The notes below the pieces were generated by a model. It was not told the origin of the DNA. It searched no databases and saw nothing but the letters and a program-made list of their open reading frames with translations. This document shows positions 7,424 to 13,375 of a stretch of 13,375 bases of DNA, piece by piece. Made by a program: the position numbers and the translations under genes. How positions within the stretch are numbered: position 1 is the stretch's first letter; each line of letters opens with the position of its first letter. The stretch comes from a bacterium (GTDB lineage Bacteria > SM23-31 > JAUVVT01), in the NCBI GenBank assembly GCA_030616165.1, contig JAUWXV010000087.1, positions 1 through 13,375 of the forward strand, read 5' to 3'.

Positions 7424-8005
7424 TTAATCTATGTATTTCATTAAGACCTTTTTGAGTTTTTCATGCCCCCGGTAATTTAGTGATTTCACTGTACCTGTTG
7501 GAGAGTTCAAGATATCGGCTATTTCTGTGAATTTTAACTCGTGATATTCCTTAAGAATAACCACAATACGCTGTTCATCCGGGAGTGAAGCAATCGCTTT
7601 TTGAACCATACCTCTTATTTCATCTTTCTCCACACGTTTTAAAGGATCTGGCGAAACATCAGAAACTGATTTTTTAAGTTCATTGTGTTCACAATCTTGA
7701 GAAGATATAGGAGTATCTAAAGACAGATTAGGTCGAAACTTCATTCTTCTAAGCCTGTCACGACACAAATTATGAGCTATTCGAAAAAGCCAGGTTTTGA
7801 ATTTTCCGGTTACCTGATATTTCTTTTTTCCTCGTACCACTCTGAAGAAGGTTTCCTGACAAAGGTCTTCGGCATCACCAGCACTCATTAACATGCGATA
7901 GATAAAAGAGAGGATCGGCTTCTCGTATCTGCGATAGAGTATCTCAAATGCTTCTTCTTCACCGTTACAATATCTTGACATTAATTCCTCGTCTGAATGA
8001 CTCAT
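7424..8005 (-). CDS. ECF-family RNA polymerase sigma factor (RpoE-like)
   Basis: 193-residue sigma-70-family factor of extracytoplasmic-function type, directing RNA polymerase to stress or envelope promoters. Region 2 spans about 24-90, with DAEDLCQETFFRVV (44-57) and the promoter-melting segment KTWLFRIAHNLCRDRLRR (70-87). A linker of about 45 residues follows. Region 4 is about 135-190: LPDEQRIVVILKEYHELKFT, then EIADILNSPTGTVKSLNYRG. The usual GTVKSRLxRAR at the recognition helix is GTVKSLNYRGHEKLKK here, so promoter preference may differ from RpoE. First gene of a three-gene unit with its anti-sigma and a PD40 protein. The start ATG is followed by the normal family N-terminus (SHSDEELMSRYCNGEEEAFE); the RBS is weak (AAAATTAGAAAA). 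Confidence 0.95.
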   Translation of the reverse strand: MSHSDEELMSRYCNGEEEAFEILYRRYEKPILSFIYRMLMSAGDAEDLCQETFFRVVRGKKKYQVTGKFKTWLFRIAHNLCRDRLRRMKFRPNLSLDTPISSQDCEHNELKKSVSDVSPDPLKRVEKDEIRGMVQKAIASLPDEQRIVVILKEYHELKFTEIADILNSPTGTVKSLNYRGHEKLKKVLMKYID

Positions 8006-8029
8006 ATTTTTTTTCTAATTTTTAGTTTC

Positions 8030-8035
8030 ATTATA
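8030..8035 (-). promoter_or_regulatory. Possible -10 box for the sigma/anti-sigma operon
   Basis: Minus-strand TATAAT, an exact -10 consensus 24 nt before the sigma ATG. Seventeen nt upstream is TTTCAA, a poor -35. Housekeeping transcription with a very short leader is plausible. I see no clear ECF-type GGAAC...GTC pair, so autoregulation is not supported by visible sequence. Confidence 0.35.
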
Positions 8036-8221
8036 ATAAACGCATAAGACTCTTGAAAGATGCAAAAAATTATTAAAAAATGCAAATCTACTTGATTACT
8101 ACATGACCCTCCACGGAATATTTTACTGAAGGCAGGGAGTTTCTTGAGCTTTACATATAAAGAAGATTTCACTACATCCATCAAATTTTATGTCTGCCCG
8201 GGCTAATGGATAAGAAAGATT

Positions 8222-8247
8222 TAGGCGAACACGCAGGTTCGTTCCTA
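8222..8247. repeat. Short imperfect palindrome (TAGGCGAAC ... GTTCGTTCCTA)
   Basis: GC-richer island in AT-rich DNA with arms TAGGCGAAC (8222-8230) and GTTCGTTCCTA (8237-8247), imperfectly complementary around ACGCAG. It resembles small dispersed palindromes I recall from several candidate-phylum genomes. Only this copy is in the window. Confidence 0.35.
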
Positions 8248-8284
8248 CGAGAGTTTTTAAAGTTTAATGAATTATTAAGGTTAA

Positions 8285-8458
8285 GTCTTTAAGAATTGAA
8301 TGGGGATACTAGTAATTATAATCATGAATCTATTGTTTGATGGTTTGTTATGCTTCTTTAAGTGAATCATTTCCATTTAGCCAGTAAGTGGTTTTGCACT
8401 GGAGATTTAGGATATAACCGATAATCTTACGGGTGTACCAATAGAGTACGATTACTAG
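8285..8458 (-). pseudogene. Transposase (integrase core) remnant, copy 2, internally deleted
   Basis: One continuous minus-strand frame of 58 codons. It reads LVIVLYWYTRKIIGYILNLQ then CKTTYWL, then NGNDSLKEA and the same IKQ-IHDYNY-YPHSILKD tail as copy 1. Three stops interrupt it, where copy 1 has Gln, Trp and Leu. The first part matches the rve-core strand usually written DxxSRKIVGW (the Asp is Tyr here). About 80 residues normally separating it from the YN..PHS tail, including the HSDxG and Glu catalytic segments, are absent. The upstream edge coincides with the start of the 232-bp inverted-repeat element. Long dead. Confidence 0.72.
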
Positions 8459-8686
8459 TACTTACTTGCATAAATAGCTAATATCAAATAGAATCGTTTC
8501 ATAATCATATTTATCACAAGTATTTAATAACGAGATTGCCACGTCCCGAGTACTCGGGACTCGCAATGACAACAATCATGCATATCATTGCGAGGAGTCC
8601 CGAAACTTCGGGATGGCTATTTCCTGATATTTATGTAATAATCTTCCCACAGAATAAATGTAAGGATTTATGCAAGTAAGTATTAG
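8455..8686. mobile_element. 232-bp non-coding element with 21-bp terminal inverted repeats (MITE-like)
   Basis: CTAGTACTTACTTGCATAAAT (8455-8475, with the last base included as position 21) matches the reverse complement of 8666-8686 at 20 of 21 positions; the inner 17 (8459-8475 and 8666-8682) are exact. The interior has no credible ORF and carries a pair of REP-like palindromes. It interrupts or bounds transposase remnant copy 2 on one side and lies 98 bp from the DUF1080 stop on the other. No clear target duplication is seen. It could be a non-autonomous transposon or a long folded RNA. Confidence 0.5.
8531..8623. repeat. REP/BIME-like pair of palindromes
   Basis: Two units face each other. 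The left one (8531-8570) contains the perfect palindrome GTCCCGAGTACTCGGGAC (8543-8560). The right one (8585-8623) contains TCCCGAA-AC-TTCGGGA (8598-8613). Joining arms CTCGCAATGA (8560-8569) and TCATTGCGAG (8585-8594) are exact complements. The ATTGCCACGTC...CTCGCAATGAC core is a dispersed repeat I recognise from many environmental bacterial genomes. It lies downstream of the DUF1080 gene and could protect the 3' end of its mRNA. Confidence 0.7.
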
Positions 8687-8784
8687 CACTTGCCAGGATG
8701 AGAATTTCCGGCATCATTTACCTATTCCCATCTCTGCCATATTTACACAAAAATCCCTTTGCCCAGTTGACAATATGTCCACGA

Positions 8785-9585
8785 CTATTCCGAATCCGGC
8801 AGTTCTCGGATCCAGATGTTGCGGAATCGAGCCGGATTGCGGTGATCCTGGAGACCAAATGGCATCTTGTCGGGATGTTCTCTGTATTCTGGAACTTTTT
8901 TAAAATCTGTAGGTCCCATGATTTCATAGTTGTCCTGCACAAGTACGCCGTTATGGAATACTGTGATTGTTGCTGGTTTAACAACCTTGCCGTCTTTGAA
9001 AATTGGGCGGTGGAAGACAATGTCGTAAGTCTGCCATACTCCTGGAGCACGTGAAACATTGACCAGCGGCGGACTCTGAGCATAAACTGCTGCTGCTGAG
9101 CCAGCTGGATAGGTTCTGTTGTTGTAAGAGTCAAGTACCTGAACTTCATAAAGATTCATCAGGAATACACCGCTATTGCCTCGACCCTGGCCTTCGCCAA
9201 CGACTTCAGTTGGTGTAGCCCACTCGACGTGTAACTGGCAAGAACCGAATGCTTGCTTTGTAGTAATTTGTCCCGTGCCCCTGACTGTCTCCATGTAATC
9301 ATTTTCGACCTTCCATTTGGGTGTGTTACCATTACGGTCTATCCATTGCGACAAGTCCTTGCCGTCGAAGAGGATAATCGCATCTGAGGGTGCTTTTCCT
9401 ACCCTGTCTGGCGTGCTCGATGTACTAGGCGCTACAACGGGTGGTTGTGGTTGGTTCTCATCATACATGGCATCAAGGTCGTAAGGCTTAGGAGTATAGG
9501 CAGTTTCGGTATCTATGGGACCGCAGCCAGTTATGGCTAATAGCGACATCACAGAAATTCCTATCAAGATTGATTTTACTTTCAT
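8785..9585 (-). CDS. DUF1080 / 3-keto-disaccharide hydrolase domain lipoprotein
   Basis: 266-residue outer-surface or periplasmic lipoprotein: signal peptide with lipobox LAITGC, modified Cys21, then a Pro/Ser/Thr-rich linker to about 65. The rest is a concanavalin-like DUF1080 domain (PF06439; 3-keto-disaccharide hydrolase/GH16-like fold): ILFDGKDLSQWIDR (71-84), GRGNSGVF (134-141), YEVQVLDSY (146-154), WQTYDIVFHRP (184-194), and the C-terminal LQDHRNPARFRNIWIREL (245-262). These are the family's conserved blocks in the right order, and the length is normal. Members are abundant in Planctomycetes, Poribacteria and similar organisms and are thought to act on oxidised saccharides. It stands alone, with AAGGAG just upstream of the ATG. 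Substrate is not deducible. Confidence 0.92.
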   Translation of the reverse strand: MKVKSILIGISVMSLLAITGCGPIDTETAYTPKPYDLDAMYDENQPQPPVVAPSTSSTPDRVGKAPSDAIILFDGKDLSQWIDRNGNTPKWKVENDYMETVRGTGQITTKQAFGSCQLHVEWATPTEVVGEGQGRGNSGVFLMNLYEVQVLDSYNNRTYPAGSAAAVYAQSPPLVNVSRAPGVWQTYDIVFHRPIFKDGKVVKPATITVFHNGVLVQDNYEIMGPTDFKKVPEYREHPDKMPFGLQDHRNPARFRNIWIRELPDSE

Positions 9586-9900
9586 GACCGTCTCCTTAAT
9601 CTTTTTTAAAATGAAGTTTTATAAAAATAACTAAATCCAAAGTGATTTATTACAGTAAGTTATTAATAAATATATGTACAACTCTTCGAAAAAGCAATAT
9701 TTTTTTCTGCAAAATCTATTCTGCACTCAAATCGACCAGCCACTGCTGGGTTTATAAGATTTATGTTTCGATCCAACTTTCCCATCAAAAGAGGCAAGAA
9801 TTGGGAAGGTGTAAGTATGTTATATCCATGAGGGAAAAAAAATTAGTATCAGGTATGATTTAAAGTCAAAGGAAAAAAGACACGAAAAAAACACTTGATA

Positions 9901-10053
9901 ATGAAAAATGTATCTCTTAATTTTAATAAAAATTGTCCAAAATGTTTTGAAGACATACAATTACTAAATACCAATTACTTAAAAAAGTGGCGGATTTCAA
10001 ATTTAATTATCCTGAAAGGTTTTGGGTTGAAATGTATTAAAAAATTTGTTTAA
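9901..10053 (+). CDS. Possible 50-residue small protein with CPKC motif
   Basis: ATG at 9901 to TAA at 10051. It starts MKNVSLNFNKNCPKCFEDIQ and ends LKCIKKFV, so it is basic with a CxxC near the N-terminus and one further Cys at 45. The start lacks a close RBS (AAAGGA is about 25 nt upstream). The only support beyond being open is that its codons 11-18 are repeated exactly at 4006-4029. It could be a zinc-ribbon remnant or a chance ORF. Confidence 0.22.
   Translation: MKNVSLNFNKNCPKCFEDIQLLNTNYLKKWRISNLIILKGFGLKCIKKFV
9931..9954. repeat. 24-bp dispersed repeat, copy B
   Basis: Exact copy of 4006-4029 in the same orientation. No similarity extends beyond the 24 bases on the left; on the right the two copies share only a loose ACATA(A)CAATT after a small gap. 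Confidence 0.6.
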
Positions 10054-10140
10054 TTTAACTGTTAAACTTTAATACTAAATAAACAACACATGAGAAGCGC
10101 CGAAATCAGATACATGATATTATTTTCAACCGTATAAAAC

Positions 10141-10193
10141 TTTCCTTGTGATGACAATCTCAAGTAGAGAGCAGGTTATTATATACAAGGAAA
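10141..10193. promoter_or_regulatory. Inverted repeat upstream of the kinase gene
   Basis: TTTCCTTGT (10141-10149) and ACAAGGAAA (10185-10193) are exact complements separated by 35 nt, ending 51 nt before the kinase ATG. A TATTATATA -10-like stretch precedes the right arm. It could be an operator or a 5'-UTR hairpin; no regulator is identified. Confidence 0.28.
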
Positions 10194-10244
10194 CTGCCAG
10201 ACGACTTTATCGATGCTGTATAACCTAATCATAGGAATCGAAAG

Positions 10245-11291
10245 ATGATGACTCCTGAAAGGCTAACTTTTTTAATAGATAAATTCTCTTCACAGCGTAT
10301 TGTAGTGATAGGTGACTTTTTTCTCGATAAATACCTGGAGGTTGATCCAGCCCTTGGAGAACCGAGCATCGAGACGGGCAAAACTGCACATCAGGTGGTG
10401 AAAATAAGACACAGTCCAGGGGGTGCGGGAAATGTTGTAAGTAACCTGTCGGCACTGGGCACTGGATTGATACATGCTATTGGCATTATTGGTGACGATG
10501 GTGAAGGCTATGAGCTTCACAGGGATTTAGAAAAATTAGGTTGTAGCATCAGTGGATTATACATGGCTCCGGACTGTGTAACTCCGACATACCTGAAACC
10601 ACGCGATAAATCTGTGACGGGTTTAGCAGGAGAACATAACCGGTATGACACGAAAAATCGAACGCACACAGGGCCGGAAATTGTAAAATGCATGATTTCC
10701 AAATTGGATTCACTGTTACCAGACGTCGATGCAGTTATTATAATTGATCAGGTGGTCGAGGATGACTGTGGCGTGGTGACCACGACCATGCGTAAAGTAC
10801 TTGCAGACCGTGCAATTCAATACCCCAAAGTTATATTCTGGGCTGACAGTCGTGCCCACATACGGCTCTTCAGAAACGTTATCATCAAATCCAACCAATT
10901 CGAGGCGGTTGGGATAAAAAGTCCATACCTTGGTCATACTGTGAATGAGGCAGAACTTTGGGAGAGTGTAGTTAGGTTACGTGCGGAGGTTAATAGTCCT
11001 GTTTTTGTCACCAGAGGTGCCTCTGGTATGATTGTTAGTAATCCTGAACCAACTGCGATACGTGGTGTACGTGTTGAAGGGCAAATTGATATCACAGGTG
11101 CCGGAGATAGTGTATCAGCGGGAGCAGTCCTGACTTTAGCTTGTGGTTCGACCCTGCCGGAGGCAGCGCTGATAGGCAATCTGATAGCTTCCATTACAAT
11201 TCAGCAACTGGGTACAACCGGCACTGCTCGACAAGAACAGTTACCACCTCGTCTGGAACTGTGGCATGCACAGGAAAACGAAAATAACTGA
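10245..11291 (+). CDS. PfkB-family sugar kinase, HldE/RfaE N-domain-like
   Basis: 348-residue ribokinase-fold enzyme that phosphorylates a sugar with ATP. Signature blocks: VVIGDFFLDKY (20-30), SPGGAGNVVSNLSALG (57-72; substrate-binding GG motif), ADSRAHIRLFRN (200-211), VTRGASGMIV (255-264; nucleotide site), and ITGAGDSVSAGAVL (283-296), where Asp288 is the catalytic base and GAG forms the anion hole. The order and spacing are closest to heptose-7-phosphate kinases (the HldE/RfaE first domain), but there is no C-terminal nucleotidyltransferase domain, and no lipopolysaccharide genes are nearby. Fructose- or other sugar-kinase activity cannot be excluded. AGGA at 10233-10236 supports the start at the first of two adjacent ATGs. 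A terminator follows 114 nt after the stop. Confidence 0.92.
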   Translation: MMTPERLTFLIDKFSSQRIVVIGDFFLDKYLEVDPALGEPSIETGKTAHQVVKIRHSPGGAGNVVSNLSALGTGLIHAIGIIGDDGEGYELHRDLEKLGCSISGLYMAPDCVTPTYLKPRDKSVTGLAGEHNRYDTKNRTHTGPEIVKCMISKLDSLLPDVDAVIIIDQVVEDDCGVVTTTMRKVLADRAIQYPKVIFWADSRAHIRLFRNVIIKSNQFEAVGIKSPYLGHTVNEAELWESVVRLRAEVNSPVFVTRGASGMIVSNPEPTAIRGVRVEGQIDITGAGDSVSAGAVLTLACGSTLPEAALIGNLIASITIQQLGTTGTARQEQLPPRLELWHAQENENN

Positions 11292-11405
11292 TGCAAACTT
11301 AATAATCTTTGGATAATTAACTGGAAAAACTGCGAGAACTACTTTCCCAATTGGATATCAAGAGAATGGAATAGGCAATTATGCGGCTTCAGGAGTAAAT
11401 TATAT

Positions 11406-11433
11406 AAACTGGTTTTTAAAACCAGTTTTTTTT
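11406..11433 (+). terminator. Rho-independent terminator after the PfkB kinase
   Basis: AAACTGGTTT / AAACCAGTTT self-complementary stem with a minimal loop, running into eight Ts (11426-11433). Oriented to stop plus-strand transcription of the kinase gene. The stem is AT-rich with only three G-C pairs, so strength is moderate. Confidence 0.65.
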
Positions 11434-11450
11434 GAGAATTTGTTTAATTT

Positions 11451-11522
11451 AGTCTCATTTTAGTCTCATTTTAGTCTCAATTAGTCTCAATTAGTCTCAA
11501 TTTGTATCAATTTGTATCAATT
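11451..11522. repeat. Tandem 10-11 bp repeat array (AGTCTCA units)
   Basis: Seven head-to-tail units: two AGTCTCATTTT, three AGTCTCAATT, two TGTATCAATT. Inverted copies of the core follow at 11534-11541 (TTGAGACT) and 11544-11549 (TGAGAC), and another direct core at 11586-11591. No open frame crosses the array. Unit length near one helical turn is compatible with iterons or multiple protein-binding sites; slippage expansion is the simpler alternative. Confidence 0.75.
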
Positions 11523-11930
11523 TTGGGGTGATTTTGAGACTGGTGAGACAATTAAGTTATTAATTATCAAGAGATTACATTATTTGTCTCACTTTTTCTA
11601 TTAATGAGGGCGATAAATTTTCGTTTTTTTACGGATAAGTTTTTGTAATTCATAATATTGTTATATTATATTATTATTATATTGTATTTTGTTAGTATAT
11701 TTAATAACATATTTAATATAATAAATTTTTGGAGGGAAGTCAAGAGAAATTATTTGAAATGCAAAATGCAAAGTGAAAAATTAAATTAAGAATGGAAGGT
11801 TTGATTGGGTATTATTTGGGGAGAAGGAAATGACAGAGTTTTTTATTTTTGGGGTGTATGGCGAAGGTGAGGAAGGACTTCGACAGCAGTAATGACCACC
11901 CATTTTTATCACATTATGTCACATTCTGGC
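11523..11930. other. AT-rich non-coding region
   Basis: About 400 bp without a credible gene. It includes a nearly pure A/T tract (about 11640-11725). A 20-codon ORF at 11830-11892 (MTEFFIFGVYGEGEEGLRQQ) has AGAAGGAA just upstream but no other support. The stretch ATGCAAAATGCAAAGTGAAA looks like degenerate intergenic repeat. Confidence 0.45.
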
Positions 11931-11965
11931 AAAAAAAAAGCTCAACAGCATAAAACCATTGAGCT
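11931..11965 (-). terminator. Rho-independent terminator for the FN3-remnant gene
   Basis: Read on the minus strand: AGCTCAA, a 13-nt loop, TTGAGCT, then a run of Ts (positions 11965 down to 11931). It lies just past the stop of the 11986-12270 frame and points the same way. Confidence 0.75.
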
Positions 11966-11985
11966 ACATAATTAATTGTTTTTAT

Positions 11986-12270
11986 TTATATTTTAAACGT
12001 GGGCGATACTGGACTAGTCCTCCTGAGGCAGATCCGTATTGCTATATACAATCTATCTGACCAATCTGAACTCGAGTAATTACCGCTCTCATCATAAGCG
12101 AGAACTCTGTATTCATAATAACAATATTTAGTTAATACTATAGAATTTTGTTTGGACTGTTTTATTAACGTGGTATCTATTTTTTGCGAATAAGAATCAC
12201 CCGATAAAATAAATACAAACAATGAAAATGAATAAATTCTGATAATAAATTTTATCATATTTTTATTCAT
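11986..12270 (-). pseudogene. Remnant of a secreted FN3-type protein (94 codons)
   Basis: The start is chosen at 12268-12270 because GAGGAAATA precedes it; the upstream ATG at 12291 lacks an RBS. Residues 1-29 are a signal peptide (MNKNMIKF, hydrophobic core SFSLFVFILSG, cut near SYSQ). After about 20 linker residues comes YYEYRVLAYDESGNYSSSDW, the F-G strand end of a fibronectin type III domain, whose first two thirds are missing. After DWSD the frame goes on to an unlikely IRICLRRTSPVSPTFKI, while the adjacent frame reads IVYSNTDLPQED and a stop (12014-12016), a more natural FN3 ending. I infer an internal deletion plus a frameshift near 12055. It still has its own terminator. A short genuine secreted protein is the alternative. 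Confidence 0.5.
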
Positions 12271-12512
12271 TATTTCCTCAATTAACTTCATTTATAAAAA
12301 CGCTATTTTCTTAAATACATAAAATTTTGTCAATTTTAATTGAACAAGTAAATAGAACTAACAATCCTGAAAATATGTTTTGTGGATTGTAATATCAATG
12401 TTCATACATTACAAACCTCCATATATGATTTTTGATTGTTCTCTATATACGAAATTTGCGACCTCGGTTGACACTTTTGTAGTGTATTAGTCATATCTCT
12501 AATGTCAATCAA
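12271..12512. other. Short intergenic region with an orphan RBS
   Basis: AT-rich. On the minus strand GGAGGTTTGT (near 12411-12420) stands before two tiny frames (MYEH; MNIDITIHKTYFQDC), probably the start of a lost gene or chance. ACACT/AGTGT and TTGTAAT/ATTACAA hairpins lack T-runs, so no terminator is evident for the GH127 gene. Confidence 0.35.
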
Positions 12513-13375
12513 TTAATCGGTTTTAAAATAAACACTATACGGTATACCGTGAATTCTGTAAAATGGTACAAATGAAATACTGTTTGATGTAAAATGTAAC
12601 GGATCATTATTATCAGGAGTAAATGAACTGCCCAGATCAGATGGGTTAAGCCGTAATGTATGCAGAGAGGTCACATTTTCTCCGCCAAGCAGTATGGGAC
12701 CGTACATAATGCCGCCGACATCGGTTACGTCTGGTGTATATTCCACACGAAATCTGAAAGGCATACTGATAGTTATTTTATCACCGTCTGCCCATTTTCG
12801 ATTAAGAGTCAAATAGGTACCCGGATTTGCTGATATTGACTGTGCAACATCATTAATCTTTACCGAAAAACCGTCTTGTGCCCAGAATGGCCTTCTGATT
12901 TTAATTGCAAATGTTCCACTACCCTTAATAATCAGAGTAGTTCCCTGTTCCTCCGGAAACTTTGTTTCCTGGCGAATGGTAATGTTTTTATCTTTCCAAT
13001 CCAATTCAGAAGGGATAAAGAGATTAATCCATAAAATGTCATAATCATGAAAATATATGCACTCACCATATTTTGTATGATTTTCCATCCCTGTGCCATG
13101 ACAGCAGGAAAATGAGCGATAGTCATTGCTGTATCTTTTTCTTCCGCCGGGCTTTAACGGAACAAAATAGGTTGTAAAGCCATGGTCGGATCGCGCATCC
13201 TGTGAAGCCAGAATATGATTATATAGACCTCTTTCATAGTAATCCATATATTCGGCTTTAGGATCATGCATGAAAAGTTGTTTTGTCAACTTAAGCAGGT
13301 TATAGGTACAGCATGTTTCGCACGTCCTATCAGTCAATAACGTTCCAATCTTATCCGGATCTCTGAACATCTCTC
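12513..13375 (-). CDS. GH127/DUF1680 beta-L-arabinofuranosidase-like enzyme, C-terminal part (5' end outside window)
   Basis: Glycoside hydrolase of the DUF1680 (Glyco_hydro_127, related GH146) group, which removes terminal beta-L-arabinofuranose. The frame is still open at the right edge, so at least half the (alpha/alpha)6 barrel lies outside; the ATG at 13370 is internal. Numbering from it: CETCCTYNLLKLTKQLF (17-33) and FSCCHGTGMENHTKYGECIY (87-106). These are the two conserved Glu/Cys blocks; in the family, clustered cysteines bind zinc and one acts as nucleophile. Beta-sandwich motifs follow: IKIRRPFWAQDGFSVKIN, then DVGGIMYGPILLGG, and the usual ending FVPFYRIHGIPYSVYF. The C-terminus is therefore complete. 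Likely role: plant or algal glycan breakdown, with exact linkage specificity unknown. Confidence 0.9.
   Translation of the reverse strand, partial: EMFRDPDKIGTLLTDRTCETCCTYNLLKLTKQLFMHDPKAEYMDYYERGLYNHILASQDARSDHGFTTYFVPLKPGGRKRYSNDYRSFSCCHGTGMENHTKYGECIYFHDYDILWINLFIPSELDWKDKNITIRQETKFPEEQGTTLIIKGSGTFAIKIRRPFWAQDGFSVKINDVAQSISANPGTYLTLNRKWADGDKITISMPFRFRVEYTPDVTDVGGIMYGPILLGGENVTSLHTLRLNPSDLGSSFTPDNNDPLHFTSNSISFVPFYRIHGIPYSVYFKTD

Larger units (their letters stand above)
9586..10244. other. Intergenic region between DUF1080 and PfkB kinase genes
   Basis: 659 bp of AT-rich DNA between divergent genes. Contents I can support: the DUF1080 RBS at its left edge, the 24-bp repeat inside a 50-codon ORF (9901-10053), and a dyad upstream of the kinase (10141-10193). 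An imperfect hairpin, ACTTTCCCA / TGGGAAGGT, lies near 9776-9812. I see no RNA gene. Confidence 0.5.

Noticed and set aside
8002-8184. 60-codon minus-strand frame overlapping the sigma start
   Set aside because: No RBS, no recognisable motif, and it occupies the sigma operon's promoter/leader region.
8718-9149. 143-codon minus frame inside the DUF1080 gene
   Set aside because: Out-of-frame shadow of a gene with clear lipobox and conserved domain blocks.
10245-11291. Full HldE bifunctional heptose kinase/adenylyltransferase
   Set aside because: Only the PfkB kinase domain is present; no nucleotidyltransferase HxGH motif or following frame.
11451-11522. CRISPR-like array
   Set aside because: Units are 10-11 bp, contiguous and without spacers; no cas genes are present.
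11830-11892. 20-codon ORF with a purine-rich upstream site
   Set aside because: Too short and without conservation evidence; mentioned only in the intergenic entry.
12469-12500. TTGACA near 12469 as a plus-strand promoter
   Set aside because: No acceptable -10 at 16-18 nt, and no plus-strand gene downstream.
12932-13126. 64-codon minus frame inside the GH127 gene
   Set aside because: Overlaps the conserved Cys block of GH127 in another frame.

Overview
The window reads as a piece of an uncultured Gram-negative-type bacterial chromosome. Pointers are a lipoprotein with a lipobox, a membrane anti-sigma factor with its ECF sigma factor, secreted TolB-like beta-propeller, DUF1080 and GH127 proteins, and a heptose-kinase-like sugar kinase. 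This gene mix, with long AT-rich intergenic tracts full of small palindromic repeats, recalls Poribacteria, Omnitrophota or other PVC/FCB-type candidate phyla. No marker gene is present, so the phylum cannot be fixed from the sequence.

Layout. (1) 1-386: the C-terminal tail of a CrtI-like FAD oxidoreductase (+), then a decayed transketolase C-terminus (-). (2) 380-1918: a secreted TAP-type alpha/beta hydrolase (-), probably starting at a non-ATG codon. (3) 1919-3702: an AT-rich stretch carrying a promoter and a PurF-like protein (+). Its phosphoribosyltransferase half and four Fe-S cysteines are kept, but its glutaminase half has lost the nucleophile and other key residues. (4) 3703-4128: an integrase-type transposase remnant, a small inverted-repeat element and a 24-bp dispersed repeat. 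(5) 8005-4129 (-): ECF sigma factor, zinc-finger anti-sigma factor, and a TPR plus PD40 double-propeller protein, arranged as an operon. (6) 8006-8784: a repeat-rich gap with a second decayed copy of the transposase, cut by a 232-bp inverted-repeat element that contains REP-like palindromes. (7) 8785-9585: a DUF1080 lipoprotein (-). (8) 9586-10244: mostly non-coding, with a possible 50-codon ORF. (9) 10245-11291: a PfkB-family kinase (+), followed by a terminator and a tandem AGTCTCA array. (10) 11931-12270: a remnant of a secreted FN3-type protein with its terminator (-). (11) 12513-13375: the C-terminal part of a GH127/DUF1680 beta-L-arabinofuranosidase-like enzyme (-), open at the window edge.

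The genes fall into independent units rather than one pathway. The only clear operon is sigma/anti-sigma/PD40, which probably couples an envelope signal to transcription. GH127, DUF1080 and the sugar kinase fit a saccharide-scavenging lifestyle, but their spacing and opposite strands do not make them one locus. The most unusual gene is the PurF-like protein at 2389-3702. It is much more AT-rich than its neighbours and stands alone, without purine-synthesis genes.
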